Shown: positions 19,494-28,844 of the stretch, one piece after another
How the letters are laid out: each line of letters opens with the position of its first letter
Position numbering within the stretch: position 1 is the first letter of the stretch
Assembly (NCBI GenBank): GCA_027484985.1
Contig: JAIXRW010000034.1
Location: 62,001-126,000 of the forward strand
Origin: Rhodobacter sp.
Lineage (GTDB): Bacteria; Pseudomonadota; Alphaproteobacteria; Rhodobacterales; Rhodobacteraceae
Length of the DNA stretch: 64,000 nucleotides
Reading direction: 5' to 3'
Notes under the pieces: model-generated
Seen by the model: the letters and a program-made list of their open reading frames with translations, nothing else
Told to the model about the DNA's origin: nothing
Databases searched by the model: none
Program-made: the position numbers and the translations under genes

Positions 19494-19942
19494 GATGCGG
19501 CGGCTTTGGCTGGGGGCGGCTTTGGCTGGGGGCGGCTGTGTGGATAGTCTGGCTTTGTTCTTGCAGGCGGAAGAGCGGGAAACAAGCGCGGCGGGGGCGG
19601 CCGGGGCGGAAATGGCCGCGCTGGCGGCGGGCGGGGCGGGGTTGTCCACCTGTTGACGGGAAAAACGCAAGGGTGGGGACAATGCCGGAAGGTTCTGGTT
19701 GGGGATAAACGGAATGTGAATGAAAAGACGGAATGAGGTTATTTTTTATACATGTGAATCAATAGGATAGCGTTTATTGTTTTTGACCGGTGATTTGGAT
19801 TAGCCGTTTTTCCACAGGGTTCAGGCTGTGGATGAAAGGGTGGAGGAATGTGGCGATCCCGTTGTCCACATGGCCTACATCTACTATCAAGTAAGAATCT
19901 TCTTTCTTTTAGAAGAAGAAGCAGAAGGGGGCCTGACGGCGC
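19494..19942. other. Putative chromosomal replication origin (oriC)
   Basis: 449-base gene-free gap between divergent maf and hemJ. DnaA-box-like 9-mers (each 7 or 8 of 9 to TTATCCACA): 19539-19547 minus CTATCCACA, 19642-19650 plus TTGTCCACC, 19700-19708 minus TTATCCCCA, 19808-19816 plus TTTTCCACA, 19827-19835 minus TCATCCACA, 19862-19870 plus TTGTCCACA. An AT-rich stretch at about 19738-19787 is the likely unwinding element. GANTC (CcrM) sites lie at 19756-19760 and 19895-19899. A small hairpin TCTTCT/AGAAGA sits at 19898-19916. Neighbouring rho, mnmE-mnmG, parAB and parS sites fit an alphaproteobacterial origin. Confidence 0.82.
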
Positions 19943-20395
19943 ATGGTGGGTGATTTTCTGGCCGACTGGTACCTGTGGACCAAGGCGCTGCATGTGGTTT
20001 CGGTGATGTCGTGGATGGCGGGGCTGTTCTATCTGCCACGTCTGTTTGTGTATCATGTCGAGGCGGTGGAAGCGGGCAGCCCGACGGATGCGATGTTCCA
20101 GACCATGGAGCGGCGGTTGCTGCGGGCGATCATGAACCCTGCGATGGTGGCGACGTGGATTTTCGGGCTGGCGCTGGTGTTCACGCCCGGAATCGTGAGT
20201 TGGGATCAGGTCTGGCCCTGGACCAAGGCGGGGGCTGTGCTGGGGATGACGTGGTTCCATCACTGGTTGGGGTTGCGGCGCAAGGCTTTCATGACTGGCA
20301 GGAACGACCTGACGGGGCGGCAGTACCGGATGATGAACGAGGTGCCGACCTTGTTGATGCTAGTGATCGTGTTCTCGGTGATTGTGAAGTTCTGA
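19943..20395 (+). CDS. hemJ: Protoporphyrinogen oxidase HemJ
   Basis: 150-aa inner-membrane protein of the HemJ (UPF0093) family, which oxidises protoporphyrinogen IX to protoporphyrin IX before ferrochelatase. Four hydrophobic segments are visible. The conserved His17 lies in KALHVVSVMSWMAGLFYLP and a conserved lysine in PWTKAGAVLG. It is the first gene right of the putative origin, and rho follows after 123 bases. hemW and hemH, also in heme metabolism, lie elsewhere in the window. Confidence 0.92.
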   Translation: MVGDFLADWYLWTKALHVVSVMSWMAGLFYLPRLFVYHVEAVEAGSPTDAMFQTMERRLLRAIMNPAMVATWIFGLALVFTPGIVSWDQVWPWTKAGAVLGMTWFHHWLGLRRKAFMTGRNDLTGRQYRMMNEVPTLLMLVIVFSVIVKF

Positions 20396-20402
20396 CGCGG
20401 CG

Positions 20403-20429
20403 TTGACTTTCGCAGGCATGGCGCGTAAT
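20403..20429 (+). promoter_or_regulatory. Candidate rho promoter in hemJ-rho spacer
   Basis: TTGACT at 20403-20408 is a good -35 element; CGTAAT at 20424-20429 is a possible -10, but with only 15 bases between them. A -35 of this quality with a loose -10 is common in this group. The remaining 90 bases would be an untranslated leader of the kind that autoregulates rho in other bacteria. No ribosome-binding site stands out before ATG 20519. Confidence 0.35.
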
Positions 20430-20518
20430 GGCGAGGTTGCAGGGCCGTCCGGCCCGAGGCATTTCCCGTTCCCATCCTGCTTGCCTGTCCCGTTTCGGGC
20501 GGCCAATGGACATTTCCC

Positions 20519-21796
20519 ATGACTGAGACGATCGAACGTTTGAACCTTTCGGACCTGAAGGCCAAGACGCCTGCGGACCTGCTGGCCATGGCCGAGGAAT
20601 GGGAGATCGAGAACGCGCCTTCCATGCGGAAGGGCGAGATGATGTTCCAGATTTTGAAGGAACATGCCGAGGAAGGCTTTGAGATCGGAGGGGATGGCGT
20701 TCTGGAGGTGTTGCAGGACGGGTTCGGGTTTCTGCGGTCGCCGGAAGCCAACTATCTGCCGGGGCCGGATGATATTTACGTCAGCCCCGAGATGATACGG
20801 CAGTTCAGCCTGCGGACCGGCGACACCATCGAAGGGGTCATTCAGGCCCCGCGTGAGACGGAACGGTATTTCAGTCTGGTCAAGGCGACCAAGATCAATT
20901 TTGATGACCCCGAACGGGCGCGCCACAAGGTGCATTTCGATAACCTGACGCCGCTTTACCCTGACGAGCGGTTGAAGATGGAAATCGAGGACCCGACCAT
21001 TCGGGACCGTTCGGCGCGGATCATCGACCTTGTCTGCCCGATCGGGAAAGGGCAGCGCGCGTTGATCGTGGCGCCGCCGCGGACGGGTAAGACGGTTCTG
21101 TTGCAGAACATCGCCCATTCGGTGGCGACCAATCACCCCGAATGCTATCTGATCGTGCTGCTGATCGACGAACGGCCCGAGGAAGTGACCGATATGCAGC
21201 GTTCGGTTCGGGGCGAGGTGGTGTCATCAACCTTCGACGAACCGGCGACGCGGCATGTGGCCGTGGCCGAGATGGTGATCGAGAAGGCCAAGCGGTTGGT
21301 CGAGCACAAGCGGGATGTGGTGATCTTGCTTGATTCTATCACGCGTCTGGGGCGGGCGTTCAACACGGTGGTGCCATCGTCAGGGAAGGTGCTGACGGGT
21401 GGTGTGGATGCCAATGCGTTGCAGCGGCCGAAGCGGTTCTTCGGGGCGGCGCGGAATATCGAAGAAGGCGGGTCGTTGACGATTATTGCGACGGCGCTGA
21501 TCGATACGGGCAGCCGGATGGACGAAGTGATCTTTGAAGAATTCAAGGGCACCGGCAACAGCGAGATCGTGTTGGACCGTAAGGTGGCCGATAAGCGGGT
21601 GTTCCCGGCCATCGACATTCTGAAATCGGGCACGCGGAAGGAAGATTTGCTGGTCGATAAGGTCGATTTGCAAAAAACCTATGTGCTGCGGCGTATCCTG
21701 AACCCGATGGGCACAACGGATGCGATTGAATTCCTGTTGGGCAAGCTGAAGCAGACCAAGACCAATGGCGAATTCTTCGAATCGATGAATAGCTGA
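20519..21796 (+). CDS. rho: Transcription termination factor Rho
   Basis: 425-aa hexameric RNA helicase for factor-dependent termination. The N-terminal domain (about 1-50) precedes the cold-shock-like RNA-binding domain, with [20 protein letters not shown] at about residues 68-87. Walker A APPRTGKT is at residues 185-192 and the LIDERPEEV region follows. It lies between hemJ and mnmE near the origin, a conserved alphaproteobacterial placement. Confidence 0.96.
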   Translation: MTETIERLNLSDLKAKTPADLLAMAEEWEIENAPSMRKGEMMFQILKEHAEEGFEIGGDGVLEVLQDGFGFLRSPEANYLPGPDDIYVSPEMIRQFSLRTGDTIEGVIQAPRETERYFSLVKATKINFDDPERARHKVHFDNLTPLYPDERLKMEIEDPTIRDRSARIIDLVCPIGKGQRALIVAPPRTGKTVLLQNIAHSVATNHPECYLIVLLIDERPEEVTDMQRSVRGEVVSSTFDEPATRHVAVAEMVIEKAKRLVEHKRDVVILLDSITRLGRAFNTVVPSSGKVLTGGVDANALQRPKRFFGAARNIEEGGSLTIIATALIDTGSRMDEVIFEEFKGTGNSEIVLDRKVADKRVFPAIDILKSGTRKEDLLVDKVDLQKTYVLRRILNPMGTTDAIEFLLGKLKQTKTNGEFFESMNS

Positions 21797-21819
21797 GCAA
21801 AGACAAAGGGTTAGGCTAA

Positions 21820-23097
21820 GTGGACACGATCTTTGCCCTTGCCAGCGCCCGTGGCAAGGCGGGCGTGGCCGTGATTCGGGTTTCCGGGCCTGATGCCTTT
21901 GGCGCGGTTGCCGCATTGTGCGACCGGCCCCTGCCGCCGCCACGGCAGGCGGGGCTGCGGCGGTTGGTGCAGGATGGGCAGGTTCTGGACGAGGCGCTGG
22001 TGCTGCTGTTCGAAGCTGGGGTCAGCTTTACCGGCGAAGCCGTGGCCGAGTTGCAGGTGCATGGATCCGCGGCGGTGGTTCAGGCGGTGTTGCGGGCGCT
22101 GGCGGGGCGGTACGGATTGCGGCTGGCAGAGGCTGGTGAGTTCACACGCAGGGCGCTGGAAAACGGGCGGTTGGACCTGGCGCAGGTTGAGGGGCTGGCC
22201 GATCTGATCGAGGCGGAAACCGAAGCGCAGCGGCGGCAGGCGATGCGGGTTCTTTCGGGTGCCATCGGGCAGCGGGCCGAGGATTGGCGGAAAAAGCTGG
22301 TGCGCGCTGCGGCTTTGCTGGAAGCGACGATTGATTTCGCGGATGAAGATGTGCCGGTTGACGTGACGCCCGAGGTGGGCGCGCTGGTCGAAGCGGTGAG
22401 GGCCGATCTGGCGCGAGAGCTGGACGGCGCGAGAGCGGCCGAGCGGGTGCGGGATGGGTTCGAGGTGGCTATTGTCGGTGCGCCGAACGCCGGGAAATCG
22501 ACGCTTTTGAATGCCTTGGCGGGGAGGGATGCCGCTATCACGTCGGATATCGCGGGCACGACGCGGGATGTGATCGAGGTGCGGATGGAGATCGGCGGGC
22601 AAGCGGTGACGCTGCTGGATACGGCGGGGTTGCGCGATGCCGAGGATGCGGTGGAGCGGATCGGGGTTGAGCGCGGGATTGCGCGTGCGGTCGCGGCGGA
22701 TTTGCGGGTGTTTCTGGTGGGAGACGACCCCGTTGCCGGGCTTGAACCGGTGGCCGGTGACATCACAGTTCGTGCCAAGGGTGATTTGCATGGCGATGGT
22801 GTTTCGGGCCTGACGGGGCAGGGCATACCTGAGCTGATCGACGCTATCGGGATGCGGCTTGAAGGGCTGACGGCGGGCGCTGGTATCGTGACCCGCGAGC
22901 GGCATCGGCAGTTCATGGGCCGTGCGATCGGGGCTTTGGATTCGGCGCGGGTTGAGTTAGAACGCGGCGCTGTGCGGACCGAGATTGTGGCTGATGAGCT
23001 TCGCTCGGCCAGTCGCGCGCTAGAGGGGCTGGTTGGCCGGGTGGATGTGGAAAATCTGCTGGACGAGATTTTCGCCAGCTTTTGCATCGGAAAGTAA
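21820..23097 (+). CDS. mnmE: tRNA modification GTPase MnmE
   Basis: 425-aa GTPase that works with MnmG to install (carboxymethyl)aminomethyl groups on wobble U34 of tRNAs. It begins at GTG 21820 ([14 protein letters not shown] is the usual N-terminus). The G1 loop GAPNAGKST is near residues 220-228, DTAGLRD is switch II, and the extreme C-terminus is FCIGK, the one-carbon-binding cysteine motif. mnmG starts two bases after the stop. Confidence 0.95.
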   Translation: MDTIFALASARGKAGVAVIRVSGPDAFGAVAALCDRPLPPPRQAGLRRLVQDGQVLDEALVLLFEAGVSFTGEAVAELQVHGSAAVVQAVLRALAGRYGLRLAEAGEFTRRALENGRLDLAQVEGLADLIEAETEAQRRQAMRVLSGAIGQRAEDWRKKLVRAAALLEATIDFADEDVPVDVTPEVGALVEAVRADLARELDGARAAERVRDGFEVAIVGAPNAGKSTLLNALAGRDAAITSDIAGTTRDVIEVRMEIGGQAVTLLDTAGLRDAEDAVERIGVERGIARAVAADLRVFLVGDDPVAGLEPVAGDITVRAKGDLHGDGVSGLTGQGIPELIDAIGMRLEGLTAGAGIVTRERHRQFMGRAIGALDSARVELERGAVRTEIVADELRSASRALEGLVGRVDVENLLDEIFASFCIGK

Positions 23098-23099
23098 GG

Positions 23100-24977
23100 A
23101 TGTTTCACGTGAAACACTTCGATGTCATTGTGATCGGCGGCGGCCATGCCGGGGCGGAAGCAGCCGCGGCTTCGGCGCGGATGGGGGCGCGGACGGCTTT
23201 GGTGACGTTGCGAACGGCGGGTATCGGCGTGATGTCGTGCAATCCGGCGATTGGCGGGCTGGGCAAGGGGCATCTGGTTCGCGAGATTGACGCGATGGAT
23301 GGAATCATGGGCCGCGCTGCAGATGCTGCGGGTATCCAGTTTCGTTTGTTGAACCGCCGAAAGGGCCCTGCCGTTCAGGGGCCGAGGGCGCAAGCGGACC
23401 GCAAGCTTTACCGGCAGGCGGTGCAAGGGTTGCTGGCGGCTTTGCCCGGGGTGACGGTGATCGAGGGGGAAGTGGTCGATCTGGTGCAAGAGGCGGGCCG
23501 CGCTGCGGGTGTGATCTTGCAAGACGGATCGGCCATCCGCGCCGCCGCCGTTGTGCTGACGGCAGGCACCTTTCTGAACGGTGTAATTCATATTGGCGAT
23601 GAACGGCGGCCCGGTGGCCGGATTGGTGATGCGCCGTCGCGTAAACTGGCCGAGCGGCTGGATGCGCTGTCACTGGGGCGCGGGCGACTGAAGACGGGTA
23701 CCCCGCCGCGGCTGGATGGTCGGACGATTGATTGGTCTGTGCTGGAATCGCAGCCCGGGGATGACGAGCCAACGGTGTTTTCTTTCCTGAACCATGGGCC
23801 GCTTGTGCGGCAGATCAGTTGCGGCATTACCCATACCAATGAACATACGCATGATCTGGTGCGCAATAATCTGTCGCGATCGGCCATGTATGGCGGCCAT
23901 ATCGAGGGGGTGGGGCCCCGTTATTGCCCCTCGATTGAAGACAAGGTTGTGCGCTTTGCCGACAAGACATCGCATCAGGTGTTTCTTGAGCCCGAGGGGC
24001 TGGATGACGATACGGTTTATCCCAATGGGATTTCCACCTCGTTGCCTGCCGATGTGCAGGAGGCCTATGTCAGATCGATTCGCGGCCTTGAGGCGGTAAC
24101 CATTCTGCAACCGGGTTATGCCATCGAGTATGACTTTTTTGATCCGCGTGGCTTGCGGGCGACGTTGGAGTTGCGCGACCTGCCGGCGCTGTTTTTTGCG
24201 GGCCAGATTAACGGCACGACCGGTTATGAGGAAGCTGCCGCGCAGGGTTTGGTGGCGGGGCTGAATGCGGCCGCGTTGGCCTTGGGGCGCGATCAGGTCC
24301 AGTTCAGCAGGACTGACAGTTATATTGGCGTCATGGTGGATGACCTGATTTCGCGCGGCGTGACAGAGCCGTATCGCATGTTCACCTCGCGGGCCGAATT
24401 TCGGCTGGCTTTGCGGGCAGACAATGCAGACCAGCGCCTGACGCCACGCGCGATGGCATTGGGGATCGTGGGCCCGGCGCGGAAGGCGGCGTTTGAACAT
24501 AGGGTCGGGAATCTGAAACGGGCACGTCAATCGCTTGAAAGCAAATGGTTTTCAGCGCGAGATCTGGCGGAAACCACCCTTCGGGTCAGCCAGGATGGCG
24601 CAAAGCGGAATGGATATGAATTGCTGTCCTTCGGGGAAGAGGCCCTGTCGGTCGTCGAGGGATTGTTCCCGGATTTCGCGGCGATGCCTGCCGAAATTCG
24701 CCGTCAAACCGCAGCTGACGCCCTGTATGCGCAGTATCTGCACCGGCAAGATCAGGACGCAGCCCTGCTGCGGCGTGAAGAACAGGCGAGAATACCGGAA
24801 GGATTTGATTTCGACGCGCTGTCCGGCCTGTCAAACGAATTGAAAATGAAGCTGAAGCGGAACGTGCCGGAGAATCTGGCGCAGGCTGCGCGAATTGAGG
24901 GCATGACCCCTGCTGCGCTGACCTTGATCCTTGCGCATCTGCGCAAAGCGTCGCGGGCGGCGGTTCCTGCCAAATGA
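23100..24977 (+). CDS. mnmG: tRNA uridine-5-carboxymethylaminomethyl modification enzyme MnmG
   Basis: 625-aa FAD-dependent partner of MnmE (GidA). The dinucleotide-binding GGGHAG is at residues 13-18, and the two family signatures [11 protein letters not shown] and [16 protein letters not shown] are intact. The start ATG 23100 overlaps the first two bases of a perfect parS palindrome, so the N-terminus MFHVKH is dictated by the centromere site. It overlaps rsmG by four bases (ATGA). Confidence 0.96.
   Translation: MFHVKHFDVIVIGGGHAGAEAAAASARMGARTALVTLRTAGIGVMSCNPAIGGLGKGHLVREIDAMDGIMGRAADAAGIQFRLLNRRKGPAVQGPRAQADRKLYRQAVQGLLAALPGVTVIEGEVVDLVQEAGRAAGVILQDGSAIRAAAVVLTAGTFLNGVIHIGDERRPGGRIGDAPSRKLAERLDALSLGRGRLKTGTPPRLDGRTIDWSVLESQPGDDEPTVFSFLNHGPLVRQISCGITHTNEHTHDLVRNNLSRSAMYGGHIEGVGPRYCPSIEDKVVRFADKTSHQVFLEPEGLDDDTVYPNGISTSLPADVQEAYVRSIRGLEAVTILQPGYAIEYDFFDPRGLRATLELRDLPALFFAGQINGTTGYEEAAAQGLVAGLNAAALALGRDQVQFSRTDSYIGVMVDDLISRGVTEPYRMFTSRAEFRLALRADNADQRLTPRAMALGIVGPARKAAFEHRVGNLKRARQSLESKWFSARDLAETTLRVSQDGAKRNGYELLSFGEEALSVVEGLFPDFAAMPAEIRRQTAADALYAQYLHRQDQDAALLRREEQARIPEGFDFDALSGLSNELKMKLKRNVPENLAQAARIEGMTPAALTLILAHLRKASRAAVPAK
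23101..23116. other. parS: parS centromere site 1
   Basis: TGTTTCACGTGAAACA, a perfect 16-base match to the canonical bacterial parS palindrome bound by ParB. It begins at the second base of the mnmG start codon and encodes residues 1-6 of MnmG. It is about 3.2 kb from the putative origin and 3.3 kb before parB. Confidence 0.95.
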
Positions 24978-25582
24978 CCGAGCTTTTGGCTGGATTGAGT
25001 GTTTCACGTGAAACACATGATCGGCTGCGGGTGCTGGATGCCTTGCTGGTCAAGTGGAACCCTGCGATCAATCTGGTGTCTCGAACAACGGTTGGTGCGG
25101 CTTGGCAGCGTCATATCCTCGATTCAGTGCAATTGTTTCGCCGCGATCCGTTTGGGCATTGGGCTGACCTTGGCAGTGGCGGCGGTTTCCCAGGTCTGGT
25201 GATTGCGGTGGTGGCGCAGGAAAAACGCCCGGAGGCGCGTATCACTCTGGTCGAATCAGACCAACGCAAATGCGCGTTTCTGCGTGAAGCAGCGCGACAG
25301 ATCGGTGTTACGGTTCATGTCGAACAGCAGCGCATCGAAACTTTGGCACCACTGGACGCAGATATTCTGTCTGCGCGAGCACTGGCACCGTTGGACCGCC
25401 TGCTTGGATATGCACATCGGCACTTGGCGCAGGGGGGTGTGGGTGTCTTTCCCAAAGGGGCTGGGTGGAGGGTTGAATTGGACGCAGCGCGAAAGACTTG
25501 GATTTTCGACGTCGAGACTGTTACCAGCATGACCGACCCCGAAGCGGTGGTTCTAACGGTGAAAGGTCTTCGGCATGTCTGA
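24974..25582 (+). CDS. rsmG: 16S rRNA (guanine-N7)-methyltransferase RsmG
   Basis: 202-aa SAM-dependent enzyme (GidB) that methylates the universally conserved G527 of 16S rRNA. Loss in other bacteria gives low-level streptomycin resistance. The SAM-binding motif reads [12 protein letters not shown] and NLVSRTT precedes it. The second parS site encodes SVSRETH near residues 9-15. It overlaps mnmG by four and parA by eight bases. Confidence 0.94.
   Translation: MTELLAGLSVSRETHDRLRVLDALLVKWNPAINLVSRTTVGAAWQRHILDSVQLFRRDPFGHWADLGSGGGFPGLVIAVVAQEKRPEARITLVESDQRKCAFLREAARQIGVTVHVEQQRIETLAPLDADILSARALAPLDRLLGYAHRHLAQGGVGVFPKGAGWRVELDAARKTWIFDVETVTSMTDPEAVVLTVKGLRHV
25000..25015. other. parS: parS centromere site 2
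   Basis: A second perfect TGTTTCACGTGAAACA, inside the 5' end of rsmG and 1.9 kb from site 1. Two ideal sites inside the operon that encodes ParA and ParB mark this as the chromosomal centromere region. Both sites are read in coding frame. Confidence 0.95.
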
Positions 25583-26396
25583 TCCGATACGCGGCAGAAC
25601 GCCCCGCATCATTGCCATCGCAAACCAGAAGGGCGGCGTCGGCAAGACCACGACGGCAATCAATCTGGCGGCTGGTCTGGCCGAGCTGGGAGGCCGTGTT
25701 CTGTTGGTTGACCTCGACCCGCAAGGTAACGCCTCGACCGGACTTGGTGTTGCCAACGAGGCGCGGAACCTTACGACCTATGATCTTCTGATCGATGACG
25801 CGCCGCTCGAATCGGTGATTCAGGGCAGCCGTATCCCCGGATTGTGGATATGCCCAGCAAATGCCGATCTGGCCTCGGCCGATATGGAGCTGTTCAGCAA
25901 TGAAAAGCGCAGTTTCCTGTTGTTTGACGCCCTGCGCCAGCCCGCGATGGATGCGTTCGGCTTTGATTTCATTCTGATCGACTGCCCCCCGTCGCTGTCA
26001 TTGCTGACGGTCAATGCGATGGTTGCTTGTCATTCGGTGCTAGTGCCGCTTCAGTCGGAATTTTTCGCACTGGAAGGGTTGTCGCAACTGATGCTGACGA
26101 TCCGCGAAGTGCGGCAAACCGCGAACCCGGCCCTTCGGATCGAAGGCGTGGTTCTGACCATGTATGACGGTCGAAACCGGCTGAGCCAGCAGGTCGAAAC
26201 CGACGCGCGCCAAACGCTGGGCGATCTGGTGTTCGAAACCATCATTCCGCGCAATGTGCGGGTTTCGGAAGCACCTTCCTTTTCGCTTCCTGTGCTGAAT
26301 TATGATTCGGCCTCCAAGGGAAGCGAGGCCTATCGCGCCCTGGCGGCAGAACTGGCCGCGCGCCACCCGATTGCCCGACATGAGGAGACCGCCTGA
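25575..26396 (+). CDS. parA: Chromosome partitioning ATPase ParA
   Basis: 273-aa Walker-type ATPase whose DNA-bound dimers pull ParB-parS complexes to opposite cell poles. The deviant Walker A KGGVGKTT lies at residues 19-26, with the signature Lys19 and the P-loop Lys24. DLDPQGNAST and FDFILIDCPPSL are the switch regions. ATG 25575 lies inside the end of rsmG; the stop overlaps the parB start by one base. Confidence 0.96.
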   Translation: MSDPIRGRTPRIIAIANQKGGVGKTTTAINLAAGLAELGGRVLLVDLDPQGNASTGLGVANEARNLTTYDLLIDDAPLESVIQGSRIPGLWICPANADLASADMELFSNEKRSFLLFDALRQPAMDAFGFDFILIDCPPSLSLLTVNAMVACHSVLVPLQSEFFALEGLSQLMLTIREVRQTANPALRIEGVVLTMYDGRNRLSQQVETDARQTLGDLVFETIIPRNVRVSEAPSFSLPVLNYDSASKGSEAYRALAAELAARHPIARHEETA

Positions 26397-27307
26397 TGGA
26401 AAAGAAAACCGATCGTCGCGGTTTGGGGCGGGGCCTTTCGGCCCTGATGGCCGATGTAAACCTGACGACCGAACCGCAAGGGGCCGACAAGCCACGGCGG
26501 CCCGATCTGATGGTGCCGGTCGAAAAGCTGGTGCCGAACCCCAACCAGCCGCGGCGTGACTTTCAACCTGATGCGCTGCAAGAACTGGCCGATTCGATCC
26601 GTTCGCGCGGGGTGATCCAGCCCCTGATCGTACGGGCCATCGCCGGCAGTGACCGATACGAAATTGTCGCGGGCGAGCGGCGCTGGCGGGCGGCGCAGTT
26701 GGCGCAGCAGCACGAACTTCCGGTGATTCTGCGCGAATTCACCGATTCGGAAGTGATCGAAGTCGCCATCATCGAAAACATCCAGCGCGCCGATCTGAAC
26801 GCAGTGGAAGAAGCGCTGGCCTACAAGCAGTTGATGGAACGCTTCGGTCATACACAAGAAAAGGTGGCCGAGGCGCTTTCGAAAAGCCGCAGCCACATTG
26901 CCAACTTGTTGCGCCTGCTGACCCTGCCCGAAGATGTGCAGGCCATGGTGCGCGATGGTCGGTTGACCGCTGGCCATGCGCGCGCGCTGATCACCTCGCC
27001 CCGCGCATCGGAATTGGCGCGGCAGGTGGTCGAGCGGAGCCTTTCGGTGCGCGAAACCGAAGCGCTTGCCAAGCATCCCGAACAGAAGGGGGCGGGAAAA
27101 TCCTCAGGGCCGCGACCGAAATCGGCAAAAGATGCGGATACAAGGGCGCTCGAGGCTGATCTTTCCGCAAATCTGAATATGCGGGTGGTGATCGAACATG
27201 GGGCAATGGGCGACGGTGGCACGCTGACGGTGCATTACCGCAGCCTTGATGATCTTGATATGCTGTGTTCCGCCCTGTCCGTCGCGCGGCGCGATCTGGC
27301 GATCTAG
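26396..27307 (+). CDS. parB: Chromosome partitioning protein ParB
   Basis: 303-aa CTP-dependent DNA clamp that loads at parS and spreads. The N-terminal ParA-activating segment RGLGRGLSALM is at about residues 8-18. The CTP/DNA box GERRWR is at 93-98, and a helix-turn-helix (TQEKVAEALSKSRSHIANLL) recognises parS. The C-terminal dimerisation domain is complete. The TAG stop forms a shared CTAG with the stop of the convergent hemW. Confidence 0.96.
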   Translation: MEKKTDRRGLGRGLSALMADVNLTTEPQGADKPRRPDLMVPVEKLVPNPNQPRRDFQPDALQELADSIRSRGVIQPLIVRAIAGSDRYEIVAGERRWRAAQLAQQHELPVILREFTDSEVIEVAIIENIQRADLNAVEEALAYKQLMERFGHTQEKVAEALSKSRSHIANLLRLLTLPEDVQAMVRDGRLTAGHARALITSPRASELARQVVERSLSVRETEALAKHPEQKGAGKSSGPRPKSAKDADTRALEADLSANLNMRVVIEHGAMGDGGTLTVHYRSLDDLDMLCSALSVARRDLAI

Positions 27308-28458
27308 GCGGCGAGCGCGCGCAGGATACCGTTGAGCACGGGTCTGCCGTTCAGGGTGGTTCTGATGCGGTTTCCGCTGGTTTCCACCAAGCCGAGATCA
27401 ACTATCTGAGCCAGTTTCGTGGCATCAAGGTCTTGGCCGCCAAGTGATTTGTACCTGTTGACATCAAGACCTTCGGCAAGCCGCAGGGACATCAGCAAGT
27501 ATTCCGTGGCCTGATCGGCGCTGCTGATCGGTTCGCGGGCAAGTTCACCCGCTTTTCCGGCCTCGACCCGTTTCAACCAGTCGCCTGGGGCGCGGGGTGC
27601 TTCGGTTGCCCAGCGCGTGGTGCCCAGTGTCAGGCGCCCATGCGCGCCAGGGCCGATGCCGATATAGTCGCCCATGCGCCAATAGATCAGGTTATGGCGG
27701 CTTTCCGAACCGGCCGCCGCGTGGTTTGAAACCTCGTAGGCGGGCATGCCATGGGCGGCGCAAATCTCTTGTGTCAGCAGATACATATCCGCCTGGGTAT
27801 CGTCATCGGGCAGGCCACGCAGGCCACCACGGGCGAAACGGTCGCCAAAGGCGGTGCCGTCTTCGATGGTCAGTTGATACATCGACAGGTGGTCCACCGC
27901 CATGGACAGCGCCTCGTGCAGTTCGGCGCGCCAGTCTGACAGGGTTTGGTCCTGCCGGGCATAGATCAGGTCAAAACTGACACGATCAAATGAATGTCTT
28001 GCGATATCAAAGGCTTGTCTTGCCTCAGCCACTGAATGCAAACGCCCCAGACGCCGAAGATCTGCATCGTTCAGCGCCTGAACCCCCATGGAAACGCGGT
28101 TCACCCCTGCACTGCGATAGGCGTGGAAGCGTCCCGCCTCGACCGAGCCGGGATTGGCCTCGAGCGTGATTTCGGGGTCATTCACCATTGGCCATGTCTT
28201 GCGGATGGCGGCGATGATGTCGGCGACAATGTCGGGGTCCATCAGGGATGGCGTGCCACCGCCGAAGAACACCGTCTGCAAGACACGGCCGCCGGTTTCG
28301 GCGCCAAGGCGGGCGATCTCGCCTAGATAGGCATCGCGCCAGCGGGTCTGGTCGATGGTGGCGGCGACATGGCTGTTGAAGTCGCAATAGGGGCATTTCG
28401 ACTGGCAGAACGGCCAGTGGAGGTAGAGCCCGAAGCCGGCTTCCTGCCAGTTTTCCAT
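27304..28458 (-). CDS. hemW: HemW, radical SAM heme chaperone
   Basis: 384-aa radical SAM protein. The 4Fe-4S motif CX3CX2C occupies Cys18, Cys22 and Cys25 (CQSKCPYC), with the HemW-typical N-terminus LYLHWPF. Family members bind heme and donate it to respiratory proteins; earlier annotation called them oxygen-independent coproporphyrinogen oxidases. It is the last gene of the rph-rdgB-rid-hemW unit, three bases after the Rid gene. Confidence 0.9.
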   Translation of the reverse strand: MENWQEAGFGLYLHWPFCQSKCPYCDFNSHVAATIDQTRWRDAYLGEIARLGAETGGRVLQTVFFGGGTPSLMDPDIVADIIAAIRKTWPMVNDPEITLEANPGSVEAGRFHAYRSAGVNRVSMGVQALNDADLRRLGRLHSVAEARQAFDIARHSFDRVSFDLIYARQDQTLSDWRAELHEALSMAVDHLSMYQLTIEDGTAFGDRFARGGLRGLPDDDTQADMYLLTQEICAAHGMPAYEVSNHAAAGSESRHNLIYWRMGDYIGIGPGAHGRLTLGTTRWATEAPRAPGDWLKRVEAGKAGELAREPISSADQATEYLLMSLRLAEGLDVNRYKSLGGQDLDATKLAQIVDLGLVETSGNRIRTTLNGRPVLNGILRALAA

Positions 28459-28461
28459 GCG

Positions 28462-28836
28462 TTATCCCTTGAAGGCCGTAACCTCGATTTCAATTTTCAT
28501 CTCGGGGCGAATCAGTCCGGCGATGACCATCGTCGCTGCGGGACGAATCTCGCCCAGCGCGTTGCCAAGAACCGGTGTCAGCGCGTCCACATATGCGGCA
28601 TCGGTGACGGTATATTGCACGCGCACGATATCTTGCATCGTAAAGCCGCCTTGTTCCAGAACCGAAGCGATGGTTGCAAAGCAGTTCCGCGCCTGATCGG
28701 CGATGCCATCGGGCATTGTCATGGTGGTATAGTCATATCCTGTGACGCCGGACACAAAGCACCAGCCGCCTTTGACCACGGCACGGCTATAGCCCATGGC
28801 CGCCTCGAAGGGCGACCCGGTGGAAATGCGTTTCAC
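28462..28836 (-). CDS. RidA/YjgF family protein
   Basis: 124-aa member of the Rid superfamily, which hydrolyses reactive enamine/imine intermediates such as 2-aminoacrylate in characterised members. Start chosen at GTG 28836, which overlaps the rdgB stop as GTGA and gives the family-like KRISTGSPFE. A GTG three codons earlier would add LHV encoded by the parS-like site. IVRVQYTVTDA and the terminal EIEVTAF are typical strands. The usual catalytic arginine of true RidA lies in the C-terminal part, and its equivalent (IRPEMK) is only suggestive, so the subgroup is open. Confidence 0.82.
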   Translation of the reverse strand: MKRISTGSPFEAAMGYSRAVVKGGWCFVSGVTGYDYTTMTMPDGIADQARNCFATIASVLEQGGFTMQDIVRVQYTVTDAAYVDALTPVLGNALGEIRPAATMVIAGLIRPEMKIEIEVTAFKG

Positions 28837-28844
28837 GTGAAGCA
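28829..28844. other. Degenerate parS-like site at the rdgB/rid junction
   Basis: CGTTTCACGTGAAGCA matches the canonical parS at 14 of 16 positions, with mismatches at positions 1 and 14 but the whole TTTCACGTGAA core intact. It covers the last codons and stop of rdgB and the start region of the Rid gene. It lies about 8.9 kb from the putative origin and 3.8 kb from parS site 2, close enough for ParB spreading. Whether ParB binds it is unknown. Confidence 0.6.

Noticed and set aside
19494-19682. N-terminal extension of Maf into the origin gap
   Set aside because: The open frame encodes low-complexity alanine/proline-rich sequence and overlaps DnaA boxes; ATG 19493 matches the family N-terminus.
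23040-23290. Plus-strand 85-codon frame overlapping mnmE and mnmG ends
   Set aside because: It is a shifted-frame shadow of the mnmE terminus and mnmG start, which are both well supported.
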